Assembly: GCA_022729235.1 (NCBI GenBank)
Contig: JALDAJ010000001.1
Span: 700,442-764,441 of the forward strand
DNA: 64,000 bases
Direction of reading: 5' to 3'
DNA from: Candidatus Nanohalarchaeota archaeon
GTDB lineage: Archaea; Nanohalarchaeota; Nanosalinia; Nanosalinales; Nanosalinaceae
Shown here piece after piece: positions 37,530 to 45,316 of this stretch (positions are counted from its first letter, which is position 1; the number at the start of each line of letters is the position of its first letter). Under the pieces are notes generated by a model. It ran no database searches. It was not told where the DNA came from and saw only the letters and a program-made list of their open reading frames with translations. The position numbers and the translations under genes were made by a program.

Positions 37530-39518
37530 TCAGACCTGCTGGATGTGTCCGGGTTGTGGTTCCCAGAGGTCACCCTCTCGTTTGAGTCGGTTTATGATTT
37601 CTTCTGCAGTGTCCTGGTCAAGACCCTGTTCTTTTGCGGTTTCGATGATTTCTTCGACTTCTACTGGGCTGTCGTCTCCTCCTTGGCTGCGGATGATTTG
37701 TTTCACTGTCTGTAGCCTGTTGCGCTGTGAGCTTGAGACACCGCTTTCTATCATGTCGATGTCGTAGTCACCTGTCTCAGGGTCGACTCCTATCTGTTGC
37801 AGGCAGTAAGTCAGTATGTCGATGGCGCGTTGAGCATCTTTCTCGATAACTTCTTCCCGTAGTTCTGTTCTTGCGGAGGCTTCTGCGACACGCACGAGCG
37901 CCTCTAACTGGCGGGCGGTGATTGGTACGCTGTCGCCTTCTTCCTGTCCGCTTTCACGCATATTTACGTAGAACTCCTGTATCTGGTCCGCTGCCTCCTG
38001 GGTCAGGTCGGGGCGCAGGTTCTTTGCGTGAGCCACGTATTTTCTCAGTATCTCGGCATCGATTTCCGCGTCAGTTTCCTCCGGATCCATATGGTTCTGG
38101 AGTACTTTGCGCGAGAGCTCCTTGTCTTTTTCCTGGTCGGGTTCGTCTTTCACGGGAAATATGAAGTCGAACCTGGAGAGCAGTGTGTCGCCCAGATCTA
38201 TCTGCTGTGGTATAGGCTCGTAAGGATCGAACCGCCCGAGCTTGGGGTTACCTGCCGCGAGGATGGAGGTCTGTGCGTTAAGTGTTGCCTGGATGTTTGC
38301 CTTTGCAACAGATATCTGCTGCTGTTCCATCGCCTCGTGGAGTGAGCTCCTATCTTCGGTTCCCATCTTGTCGATTTCGTCGATGGATGCTAAACCTTTG
38401 TGCGCGAGGACAACTGCTCCCGCCTCAAGTTCGAATTCGCCTGTCTGCTCGTTCCTTACCGCCGCGGCGGTTAGACCGGCTCCGGTTGATGACTTACCGA
38501 CCACGTATCTTCCTTTCGGTGCGAGTTCTCCCGTGAACTTGAGTATCTGTGACTTACCTGTTCCCGGCTCTCCGATGAGTAGTATGTGTAGGTCGCCCCT
38601 GGACACGACTCCGTCTTCCCGCGTCTTCTGGACGCCGCCAAATAGCTGGAGTGCGACTGCTTCCTTGACCTTTTCGTGACCGTAGATGCTTGGTGCGATG
38701 GAGTCGGCTATCCTCTGGAATATCTTCGGGTCGTCGCCAAGTTCTTCTATCTCTTCGATTTCCTCTTCGCTCAGTTCAAGTTCCTCGAATTCCTGTTCGG
38801 TGGGGTCGAGGTAGTTCGCGTCCATGTAGATGTCGTATTTCTTTGAGTTCTTCTGGAAGGGTTGTTCTCTGAGAATCCCGGTGATGTGGGCGACGTTACC
38901 CGGCACCACTTTTTTCTGGAAATCCGGGTCGACCAGGTCACCCTCCAATCGCACATTTATGGTCGCGGGCTGTTCCGAGCCCTCTCTCGATTCCGGGTTT
39001 TCTTCTAGTACAATGTTCTGCGTGTCGGTCATGACCTTTTCCACGACCTCGAACTTTCGGGAGCCGCACTCGCACTTGTAAGGCGACTTTAACTCGCTCG
39101 AATCCTGTTCCTTCTCGTACTGGTCTCCGCATTGGGTGCACTCGAAGATACCCATCTTGATCTCCGGTTTGACCTGCGAGGCGCGTTTTATCATTCCTTC
39201 CAGTGGGACGAACTTCCCGATGTGCTCGGAGCGCAGGTTCTTTAGCTTGACAAAGTCCTCCTCCGGCATGTTCTCGAACCGGACCTGGAGTTCCTCATCC
39301 GATATTATGTCAACTCCTTTCACTCCTTCTTCCGCCGCATCCACGGCGCTGTCAGGGTTTTCTCTCAGGTAGTCCGAGAGCCGGGGTTCAAATATGTCGA
39401 GTTCCTGGAAGTCTACAACAACGGAGTCTTCTCCGTCTTGGACAGCTTCAGCTACCTGTCTGTACCATTTCTGTGAGAAGAATTCTTCGAACTCTCTCAC
39501 CGCCTCCCCGTAATCCAT
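37530..39518 (-). CDS. mcm: MCM replicative helicase
   Basis: A 662-residue replicative helicase subunit. The N-terminal domain has the zinc site CTQC...CEC near residues 125-150. The AAA+ core has Walker A GEPGTGKSQILKF near 315, Walker B LASIDEIDKM, the sensor 1 Asn in AAGNPKLGRFD and the arginine finger LLSRFDFIF. The C-terminal winged helix (about 600-662) ends EGDLWEPQPGHIQQV. No intein is present. The gene is monocistronic and divergent from the DCoH-like pair. Confidence 0.97.
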   Translation of the reverse strand: MDYGEAVREFEEFFSQKWYRQVAEAVQDGEDSVVVDFQELDIFEPRLSDYLRENPDSAVDAAEEGVKGVDIISDEELQVRFENMPEEDFVKLKNLRSEHIGKFVPLEGMIKRASQVKPEIKMGIFECTQCGDQYEKEQDSSELKSPYKCECGSRKFEVVEKVMTDTQNIVLEENPESREGSEQPATINVRLEGDLVDPDFQKKVVPGNVAHITGILREQPFQKNSKKYDIYMDANYLDPTEQEFEELELSEEEIEEIEELGDDPKIFQRIADSIAPSIYGHEKVKEAVALQLFGGVQKTREDGVVSRGDLHILLIGEPGTGKSQILKFTGELAPKGRYVVGKSSTGAGLTAAAVRNEQTGEFELEAGAVVLAHKGLASIDEIDKMGTEDRSSLHEAMEQQQISVAKANIQATLNAQTSILAAGNPKLGRFDPYEPIPQQIDLGDTLLSRFDFIFPVKDEPDQEKDKELSRKVLQNHMDPEETDAEIDAEILRKYVAHAKNLRPDLTQEAADQIQEFYVNMRESGQEEGDSVPITARQLEALVRVAEASARTELREEVIEKDAQRAIDILTYCLQQIGVDPETGDYDIDMIESGVSSSQRNRLQTVKQIIRSQGGDDSPVEVEEIIETAKEQGLDQDTAEEIINRLKREGDLWEPQPGHIQQV

Positions 39519-39572
39519 AGCATTACAGTGTTGGGTGGAAAGAGTGAAAAACCTTCAAGCACTCTAGTAACT

Positions 39573-39878
39573 ATGGCAGAAGACAAGGTGCTTTCCGAGG
39601 AAGAGATACAGGAACAACTGGAAGATATGAGTATATGGGGTTTGCAGTTTGAAAGACTTACAACTAGAGTTGAGTTCGAGAACTACAAAGAGGCAGTTTT
39701 CTTCGCAAACACAGTGTTCTCACTTGCAGAAGAGGCGTTCCACCATCCAGAGGTCAAGGTGGAGTACGGTGCCGTCGAGATCGATCTCTTCACGCACGAG
39801 GTCGAAGGTGTTACCGAGGCAGACATAGAGATGGCGAGGAAGATAGAGGAAAAGGCTCACGAGATAGACTGGGAGTAA
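39573..39878 (+). CDS. DCoH/pterin carbinolamine dehydratase-like protein, catalytic copy
   Basis: A 101-residue DCoH-fold protein. The fold runs through LSEEEIQEQLEDMSIWGLQFERLTTRVEFENYKEAVFFANTV. The active-site histidines appear to be kept: HHPEV at 57-58 and THEV at 75, followed by GVTEADIEMA. This family dehydrates 4a-hydroxy-tetrahydropterin or serves as a dimerisation cofactor. The native substrate in an archaeon without known pterin hydroxylases is unclear. ATG 39573 is chosen over the upstream frame. Confidence 0.82.
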   Translation: MAEDKVLSEEEIQEQLEDMSIWGLQFERLTTRVEFENYKEAVFFANTVFSLAEEAFHHPEVKVEYGAVEIDLFTHEVEGVTEADIEMARKIEEKAHEIDWE

Positions 39879-39930
39879 TATTCGGTGTTTCTAGGAAAGA
39901 GTCAAAAACGTGCTTTCTAAAGGACTATCT

Positions 39931-40227
39931 ATGACGGAGAAACTCTCTGAGGAAGAGGTATCGGAAGCTGTAGACGGACTGAGCATATGGGGTTTTGAGT
40001 CAGGCAGGTTTGCTACACGTGTAGAGTTCGAGAATTATGACGAAGTCGTCCTTTTCGCGAACACAGTGTTCAACATCGCCGATGAAGAAGGTAAGTATCC
40101 CGAGGTGCAGGCGAATGAGGATGCAGTCCTTATCGATTTATGGACTCCTGACGTAGGGATTACGAAAGCAGATGTTGAACTAGCGCGTAAGATCGAGGAG
40201 AAGCTGAGGAGTATGGACTGGGAATGA
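39931..40227 (+). CDS. DCoH-like paralog lacking the active-site histidines
   Basis: A 98-residue tandem paralog of the previous gene (SEAVDGLSIWGFESGRFATRVEFENYDEVVLFANTVFNIA). The HH pair becomes GK (DEEGKYPEVQ) and TH becomes TP (DLWTPDVGITKADVELA). The fold and helix positions are kept, so it is probably a non-catalytic partner or scaffold. The 50-base gap holds its own promoter-like GTCAAAAACG stretch. Confidence 0.8.
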   Translation: MTEKLSEEEVSEAVDGLSIWGFESGRFATRVEFENYDEVVLFANTVFNIADEEGKYPEVQANEDAVLIDLWTPDVGITKADVELARKIEEKLRSMDWE

Positions 40228-40262
40228 ATGTTTTTTTAAGGTGGAGACCTCTATAGTTTCCT

Positions 40263-40667
40263 ATGGCTGCGTCTACACAAGAAAGACAGTTATTTGAGAG
40301 GCTTGAGAGCTTTGACCCTGACGCCATGATTGAAAACGCTCTGATAGCCAAGGAGGGGCTGGAAAGACTGGAAGAGATCATAACCGTCGAGGTTCAGGAA
40401 ATCGAAGTCATTCAGAATGAGATAAGGGATTTATCTAGTAAGGCGATGAACGGAGGCCTTGAACCCGAAGAGCTTCAGGAATTAAAGGACTTGATGAGTC
40501 ACGAGGAGAAGTTCAAGTACGTCATGGAGAGTATCGAAGACTTTGCGGATTCTGAACAAGGCCAGGCTCTACGGGATTTACTGAATAATGCGGATAAGAT
40601 GGAGGAGCGCATGGACCGGTTAGAACGCGTGACTGCAGAGATAAGAGAGATGGAAACACAGGGTTAA
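40263..40667 (+). CDS. Coiled-coil protein
   Basis: A 134-residue acidic helical protein with heptad-like helices (AKEGLERLEEIITVEVQEIEVIQNEIRDL, NNADKMEERMDRLERVTAEIREM). There are no cysteines, no signal and no membrane segment. TTTTTTTAAG lies about 27 bases upstream. It ends four bases inside the convergent Nudix gene. Function is unknown. Confidence 0.6.
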   Translation: MAASTQERQLFERLESFDPDAMIENALIAKEGLERLEEIITVEVQEIEVIQNEIRDLSSKAMNGGLEPEELQELKDLMSHEEKFKYVMESIEDFADSEQGQALRDLLNNADKMEERMDRLERVTAEIREMETQG

Positions 40668-41122
40668 TCTAGAAGTTTGAGCTGGTTCCAGAGTAAGTCA
40701 AGAGAGTAACTCTCTCCTTCTTGATACTTTTCTAAGACCTTTTTTCTATTTTCATGTCTTAAATCGAGTTCCGGAATTTTCTCCTTCGGTATGAATTTAA
40801 CATCCAGTATCTCTCCTTTCCCAGGAGGTTCTTCAAATTTTTTCTCTACAGGTTCTGCAGTGAATCTAAAAGAAATGTTCTCAGTTCCGTCTCTCTGATT
40901 AAGCTCCTTGTAAACTCCAAGGAATCCTGTGATTTCGATTTTATAGCCGGTTTCTTCCAGTACCTCTCTTTTTACGCACTCAATAATTGACTCTCTATCC
41001 TCCCATCCTCCACCTGGAAAGTCCCATGTCTCGTGAACATGGTCTTTCCCTTCTTGAACCATCAGAATCTCTCCTTTATCGTTTTCAACAATTGCTCCTG
41101 CACTGGCGTAGAAAGATGACAT
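40664..41122 (-). CDS. Nudix hydrolase of the HEPN/MNT cassette
   Basis: A 152-residue Nudix enzyme. The Nudix box is GGGWEDRESIIECVKREVLEETGY, complete. Flanking strands are FYASAGAIVENDKGEILMV and FRFTAEPVEKKF. It begins directly at the HEPN stop, so it is the third gene of the cassette. It could hydrolyse an NTP or remove a nucleotide adduct made by the MNT enzyme. That link is a hypothesis; a house-cleaning role is equally possible. Confidence 0.85.
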   Translation of the reverse strand: MSSFYASAGAIVENDKGEILMVQEGKDHVHETWDFPGGGWEDRESIIECVKREVLEETGYKIEITGFLGVYKELNQRDGTENISFRFTAEPVEKKFEEPPGKGEILDVKFIPKEKIPELDLRHENRKKVLEKYQEGESYSLDLLWNQLKLLD

Positions 41123-41533
41123 TTATTTCTCCTTGATTATGTGTTTCCGCGCTAGTTTTATGATTTCTTCTGCTCTTTCTTTTTGGGTTGTTTCGCCTCT
41201 GTATCTTATATCGTTCCTAAGTTTTCTGAATTGGTTTATTTTGTTAGCTTCTGCTTCTGTCAGTATGTTGTTTTCTTTTGCGTATGCGATTATTGCTTCG
41301 TGGTTGTATGGTTTGTAGCCTTGCTCTGCCATGAACGATTGTAGGCGCTGTCTCAGGGCTTCGTAGGCGTCTTCAAACTTGAATGTTGCGTTTTCTTCTG
41401 TTAGTTCTGACTTTCCTATCTGTTGTTTGAACCGGTTTTCGGCCTGTTTCTTCAGTGATTTTGCCTCTGATTTTGATGACGATCCGGTTCTTACCTTTCC
41501 TTCTTTTAGGTATTCTTCGAAGCTTTTCATCAT
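41123..41533 (-). CDS. HEPN-domain protein, likely toxin partner
   Basis: A 136-residue all-helical HEPN-type protein. The central FKFEDAYEALRQRLQSFMAEQGYKPYNHEAI and the terminal FRKLRNDIRYRGE fit HEPN proteins paired with MNT enzymes. The motif R106-N-D-I-R-Y111 has Tyr where many HEPN RNases have His (R-x4-6-H). Catalysis may therefore be altered, although the Tyr could be the nucleotidylation site. It overlaps the MNT gene by four bases. Confidence 0.72.
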   Translation of the reverse strand: MMKSFEEYLKEGKVRTGSSSKSEAKSLKKQAENRFKQQIGKSELTEENATFKFEDAYEALRQRLQSFMAEQGYKPYNHEAIIAYAKENNILTEAEANKINQFRKLRNDIRYRGETTQKERAEEIIKLARKHIIKEK

Positions 41534-42051
41534 TCCATTTCCAGATAGCCATACAGTGTTATTCCATTGGCAAGTGTTTCGAGCATGTTCCTTGGTATTT
41601 CTTCTTTTTTGAACTCTGTTACTGATACTTCTCTATCCATTATCTCCTCTTCTGTGTCTGCAGTTTCTGTGGTTATGACTGCTATGTCTATATCGCTATC
41701 CTCCACATCCTCTCCCTTTGCGAAGCTCCCGAAAAGCACAATTGCTTCAGGATATGAGTATTTTTCTACTATTTGATCTATTAAAGAGCTTTGATAAAGT
41801 TTTTCCAGATTTATAACTTGTTTTAGTCTTAAAGCGTCTATATTATCTCTTTTAAAGGTTGTTAGTCTCTGATTTCCTCTCTTTCTTGTCTTGACTATGC
41901 CTTCTTCTTCGAACTTCCTGATTTTCTCCGAGATCCAGGGCTTTGACAGTCCGGTCTCTCTTGCGACCTCAGATATACTGAATTCTGTAGTTGGATGAGT
42001 ACAGAAGAATTTCAGCAGCTCGGTTTCAGCATCGTTAATTAAACTTAACAT
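41530..42051 (-). CDS. Winged-helix-fused MNT nucleotidyltransferase, likely antitoxin
   Basis: A 173-residue fusion. Residues 1-68 form a winged helix (FSISEVARETGLSKPWISEKIRKFEEEGIVKT). Residues 98-170 are a minimal nucleotidyltransferase with VLFGSFAKGEDVEDSDIDIAVI: the GS at 108-109 and D120/D122 are the catalytic pieces. MNT antitoxins nucleotidylate HEPN toxins. Here the same chain also carries a DNA-binding domain, so it can control its own promoter, where a perfect palindrome overlaps the start codon. AT-richer than its neighbours. Confidence 0.82.
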   Translation of the reverse strand: MLSLINDAETELLKFFCTHPTTEFSISEVARETGLSKPWISEKIRKFEEEGIVKTRKRGNQRLTTFKRDNIDALRLKQVINLEKLYQSSLIDQIVEKYSYPEAIVLFGSFAKGEDVEDSDIDIAVITTETADTEEEIMDREVSVTEFKKEEIPRNMLETLANGITLYGYLEME

Positions 42052-42078
42052 ATGTTAACTAATATTAATGAATGTTAA
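42045..42078 (-). promoter_or_regulatory. Candidate operator of the HEPN/MNT cassette
   Basis: TTAACATATGTTAA (42045-42058) is a perfect 14-bp palindrome covering the MNT start codon. A further TGTTAA follows at 42073-42078, after ACTAATATTAATGAA, giving same-face spacing of 20 bases. The winged helix of the first gene is the obvious candidate ligand. Beyond it to 42221 the gap is AT-rich with no gene. Confidence 0.5.
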
Positions 42079-42221
42079 TAAAAGTTTAGACGTGGATGGT
42101 AGAGAGGAGCATTTGTGAATTCAGATAATTATACTGGCTTTTCCTCTAGAACGCTTTTGGTTGTATCTCAGGATCTGTCAGCCAACATCTTTGTCTTAAG
42201 AAAAGAAAGGATGTAAAAAAC

Positions 42222-42791
42222 TTACTCGAGAGCCCCGATTTCCTGGAGGTTCTCTTTCAGTCTTGAGATTCCTTCCTGTACGTCGTCGTAGGTTCTGCCT
42301 CCTGTGCAGACTATGCGTCCTGAGGAGAACAGCAGGAACACTACTTTAGGATCGTCGAGCCTGTATACGAGTCCTGGGAACTGTTCCGGTTCGTACTCTG
42401 TACCGACGAGTTCGAAAGCTATCCTGTTCAGGTTAAGAGTCTGCCCTAGTTCCGACGAAGCTACCATGTTCTGGACAGTTATGTCCGGCTTGGTCTCGAT
42501 ATCTACTTCTGCTTCCCGCAGTTCGTCGATGATCTTGTGTACTGCGTCCTTTGCCATCTCCGGGCTCTGTGTTCCGGTACAGACGACCTTTCCGGAGCCG
42601 AAAATCAGTGCTGCGGCTTTCGGTTCTTTCAGTCTGTATACGAGTCCTGGGAACTGCTCTGGTTCGTATTCTGTGTTTTCGAGGTAGATTGCGATTCTGT
42701 CGAGAGGCATCCTCCGGTCGAGTGTTGTGGAGGCAACGACGTTCTCAATTTTGATGTTTTCATCTTTTTTGATCTCGTGTTCTTGGGCCAT
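42222..42791 (-). CDS. tbp: TATA-binding protein
   Basis: A 189-residue TBP with the two-fold repeated saddle. Repeat 1 is IKIENVVASTTLDRRMPLDRIAIYLENTEYEPEQFPGLVYRL and repeat 2 is VQNMVASSELGQTLNLNRIAFELVGTEYEPEQFPGLVYRLDDP. A short charged N-terminal tail (MAQEHEIKKDE) is present. AGGTGATT just before the ATG gives a ribosome-binding site, so this mRNA has a leader. TFB is encoded at 58.5 kb. Confidence 0.97.
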   Translation of the reverse strand: MAQEHEIKKDENIKIENVVASTTLDRRMPLDRIAIYLENTEYEPEQFPGLVYRLKEPKAAALIFGSGKVVCTGTQSPEMAKDAVHKIIDELREAEVDIETKPDITVQNMVASSELGQTLNLNRIAFELVGTEYEPEQFPGLVYRLDDPKVVFLLFSSGRIVCTGGRTYDDVQEGISRLKENLQEIGALE

Positions 42792-43000
42792 TGATAATCA
42801 CCTGGGAATCCGGGAGAAAGACTTCCCGCTTTTATATAGTTTATAACCTGTTTAAAAAGGAACTCTTTTAAAAAGGAGGGTGTTTTCAGAATACGGGTTA
42901 CTTCAAAACGTTTTATGCAGGAAGACCTATTCGTTTGATTTACTAGCGTTCTAAGACGTGAAAGGTTTGTTTCAAAAGCGTGGAGTGACACTTTGAATCT

Positions 43001-43222
43001 ATGGAGACATATCAAAGACAGCTGGTACTTCTTATAGGGTTCATGTCGCTGTTGGCGGCGGTAGTGCTTTTTCTGTTCGTCTATGCGCCTGAACCTCTTG
43101 ATGTTCCATCGGTCAGTGTTGCCCTGCCCGAACCTGTTTATGAAGGGTTAAATGCGAGTCTAGAGGGGTGGAGGTCGCTCATGTCTGATGTTGGAACGGG
43201 TGTCAACGCTACTACTTCCTGA
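43001..43222 (+). CDS. Small single-span membrane protein
   Basis: A 73-residue protein with a basic start (METYQRQ), one transmembrane helix (LVLLIGFMSLLAAVVLFLFVY) and a short outside tail (LPEPVYEGLNASLEGWRSLM) with possible N-glycosylation sites (NAS, NAT). Function is unknown. It stands alone, ending two bases before the convergent Pop5 gene. Confidence 0.55.
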   Translation: METYQRQLVLLIGFMSLLAAVVLFLFVYAPEPLDVPSVSVALPEPVYEGLNASLEGWRSLMSDVGTGVNATTS

Positions 43223-43224
43223 TT

Positions 43225-43554
43225 TTACTCTTCAAGAGACGTGATAGTGCCCGAGACCTTTTTTACCTCAAGAAAGCCTTTTTCTCCTCCTAACTCATTA
43301 ATCAGCGCCAGGGCTGCCCGGAGGTCGCTTTCCCGGGCGGTGTTAACTCTCATTACTCCTTTCTGGGTATCTTCATCGAACTTGTTTCCGATTATCCAGA
43401 AATCTGCCTCACTGCATCCTTTTGAACCGAGGAAACCGAGTGCTGAATCCCAGACAGCGTTTACTACGTCGCCGAGTTCTACCGGTGTCTCCGAGTGTAT
43501 TTTGAAGCATAGGTAACGCTGTTTTTCCCTGAGAGAGGGAGGTAACCTATTCAT
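43225..43554 (-). CDS. rnp2: RNase P protein component 2 (Pop5)
   Basis: A 109-residue Pop5/Rpp14 homolog, one of the archaeal RNase P proteins that help cut tRNA 5' leaders. The start PPSLREKQRYLCFKIHSE and the strand GVMRVNTARESDLRAALALINEL fit the family. Its start overlaps the Rpp30 stop by four bases, the usual pairing. Confidence 0.9.
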   Translation of the reverse strand: MNRLPPSLREKQRYLCFKIHSETPVELGDVVNAVWDSALGFLGSKGCSEADFWIIGNKFDEDTQKGVMRVNTARESDLRAALALINELGGEKGFLEVKKVSGTITSLEE

Positions 43555-44168
43555 CCTTCTTCAACCTCCACGCCTGGTCGGACGACGCCACCGTCCTTAG
43601 CTTTCTTGGCTCGCTCCAGTATGTTTTTTGGGTGTTTGGAGACTGCTTTGCTGCCTTTGTGTCCGAGAGAGTCGATAATCGATTTCAGGTCGCGTGGCGC
43701 CCTCAGCTCGTACCTGTCGCTGGCTCCAGTTGTTATTACGTAGGGCGTACCGTACTTTTCGCACAGCTTCAGGTTGCGGCGCCAGTGTTTCAGGATATGT
43801 GATTTTTGCTTGCTCCCTGTCACTAACTGCTGGAGGTCGAAACCTATCGCAACCTTGTTTTCAGCAGCTTCCTCCGCGACTACATGGTCGATTCCTGAAT
43901 CTTTTCTTCCATGTTCCGGGTGCAGGAGAATATCTACTCTTGTATCTGAGACAGCCTTCCTGTTAAGTTCTTCATCCCCGCCCTTGAATACCAGGACGTC
44001 AGCGTCTTCGCGCTTGTCGCCTATCTTCCGCTTCAACTCGCCCCAGTCATCTGCCTCCAGGAAAACGGTTGTGAACTCGCAGTTAGTCTTGCTCCATCCC
44101 AGTTCTTCCGCGAACTCCTTCATCTTGTCAGAAGTGTTGCGGAGACAGAGGTCGTAGAAGTTGGTCAT
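43551..44168 (-). CDS. rnp3: RNase P protein component 3 (Rpp30)
   Basis: A 205-residue TIM-barrel RNase P protein. Barrel strands carry YDLCLR near the start, VLVFKGGDEELNRKAVSDTRVDILLHPEHG, VAIGFDLQQL and YVITTGASDRYELRAPRDLKSI. It binds Pop5 and the P RNA; the P RNA gene is not recognised in this window. It leads an operon with Pop5. Confidence 0.9.
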   Translation of the reverse strand: MTNFYDLCLRNTSDKMKEFAEELGWSKTNCEFTTVFLEADDWGELKRKIGDKREDADVLVFKGGDEELNRKAVSDTRVDILLHPEHGRKDSGIDHVVAEEAAENKVAIGFDLQQLVTGSKQKSHILKHWRRNLKLCEKYGTPYVITTGASDRYELRAPRDLKSIIDSLGHKGSKAVSKHPKNILERAKKAKDGGVVRPGVEVEEG

Positions 44169-44212
44169 GGGAAAATATTGTATTAAATAGTTAAGAATCG
44201 GAGGGAAAGATT

Positions 44213-44788
44213 CTACTTCCCGCGTCCTTCGTTAGATGCCTGGCTTGGTCTTACCTTTTCGGCGCCCTTACCTTTGTTCCCTAGTCCGCGGCTTTCCTTC
44301 GAGGCAGGAGTCTTGCCCCGCTCAACGCGGTCGCGCTGTTCACAGATCCAGTTCACGTCATCGTCGCTTTCGATCTGCGGGTGATCGGGGTCGACCATGA
44401 TAATTTCGTACCATTTGTAGTTACCGTCTTCTGCAACCCAGTAAGAGTTGAGCACTTCCAGGTTGTCGTACCTGTCAGATGCACGCTGCTCCGCGATGAC
44501 ACGTTTCGACTTCTTCGGTGAGAAACGGGTCTGTCCTGTCCTCTTAGGTCTCCTGCCTGCGGTCAGTCTTTCTCTCTTGCTGTGTCCCTTGGTAACTCTT
44601 GAACGTACTACTGTGAATCCTTCCTTTGCTTTGTACCCGAGCTGTCGCGCCTTCGGGATGCGAGTTGGATTATCGACTTTTACTATTGCATCCTGGTCTC
44701 TCCATTCCACGAGACGTTCCTGCCAGAGTTCGTCTAGGTTCTCCTTCGGTTGCTCGTACTGTTCACGGGCGTATTTGTAGTAGCTCAT
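44213..44788 (-). CDS. rpl15e: Ribosomal protein L15e
   Basis: A 191-residue large-subunit protein. Family markers are MSYYKYAREQYEQP, RIPKARQLGYKAKEGF, RVTKGHSKRERL.GGRRPKR-like repeats (here TAGRRPKR), and LEVLNSYWVAEDGNYKWYEIIMVDPDHP. The C terminus (RGLGNKGKGAEKVRPS) is also typical. It leads into the Rpp30/Pop5 pair 40 bases downstream. Confidence 0.96.
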   Translation of the reverse strand: MSYYKYAREQYEQPKENLDELWQERLVEWRDQDAIVKVDNPTRIPKARQLGYKAKEGFTVVRSRVTKGHSKRERLTAGRRPKRTGQTRFSPKKSKRVIAEQRASDRYDNLEVLNSYWVAEDGNYKWYEIIMVDPDHPQIESDDDVNWICEQRDRVERGKTPASKESRGLGNKGKGAEKVRPSQASNEGRGK

Positions 44789-44909
44789 ACCTTGGAAAGA
44801 GTAGGAAAATATTATAAACCTCTTGCCAAGTGTTGTGATTTGGAGATTCTAGCCTAGCTGACGGCGAAACCTATAAAACACATGTATGTTATCATTCTCG
44901 TGTGATACT

Positions 44910-45254
44910 ATGCATCCGGCATTAAAGATTCTGATCGGAGCGCTGATGGTGGTCGTAGGAGTTTACTCCTCAGTCACTTTCTGGGACGAACTCCTGATTG
45001 CGTTTAAGGCAGGGATCGGTCCACTGCTAGTTCTCATCGGCGCATTCATCGTATGGCTTGAAAGCGATGAGTGGAAGATGAGGCGTGAGCAGAGAGATAC
45101 AGGGATTCAGCAGAGATTTGAGACAGAGACTGAAGAGGAGGCTGACGAAGAAGCTGTTGAGGAAGAAGAGGAAGGCTTCACCTGCGGAGAATGTGGAAAG
45201 ACTTTCGACACACAGAGAGGGCGCAGCATCCACCAGGCGCAGAAGCACGAGTAA
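44910..45254 (+). CDS. Membrane protein with a C-terminal C2H2 zinc finger
   Basis: A 114-residue protein. Two transmembrane helices (ALKILIGALMVVVGVYSSV and FKAGIGPLLVLIGAFIVWL) are followed by an acidic linker (ETETEEEADEEAVEEEEE) and a single classic zinc finger CGECGKTFDTQRGRSIHQAQKHE. Such TM-plus-C2H2 proteins occur in halophilic archaea; function is unknown. ATG 44910 is chosen over ATG 44886, which adds a short unconserved leader. Confidence 0.7.
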   Translation: MHPALKILIGALMVVVGVYSSVTFWDELLIAFKAGIGPLLVLIGAFIVWLESDEWKMRREQRDTGIQQRFETETEEEADEEAVEEEEEGFTCGECGKTFDTQRGRSIHQAQKHE

Positions 45255-45316
45255 GAAGCCGCGGAAAGCGGTCTACTTCATTTCTTATCTTTATTCCGTC
45301 GAGTGTAATGATATGG

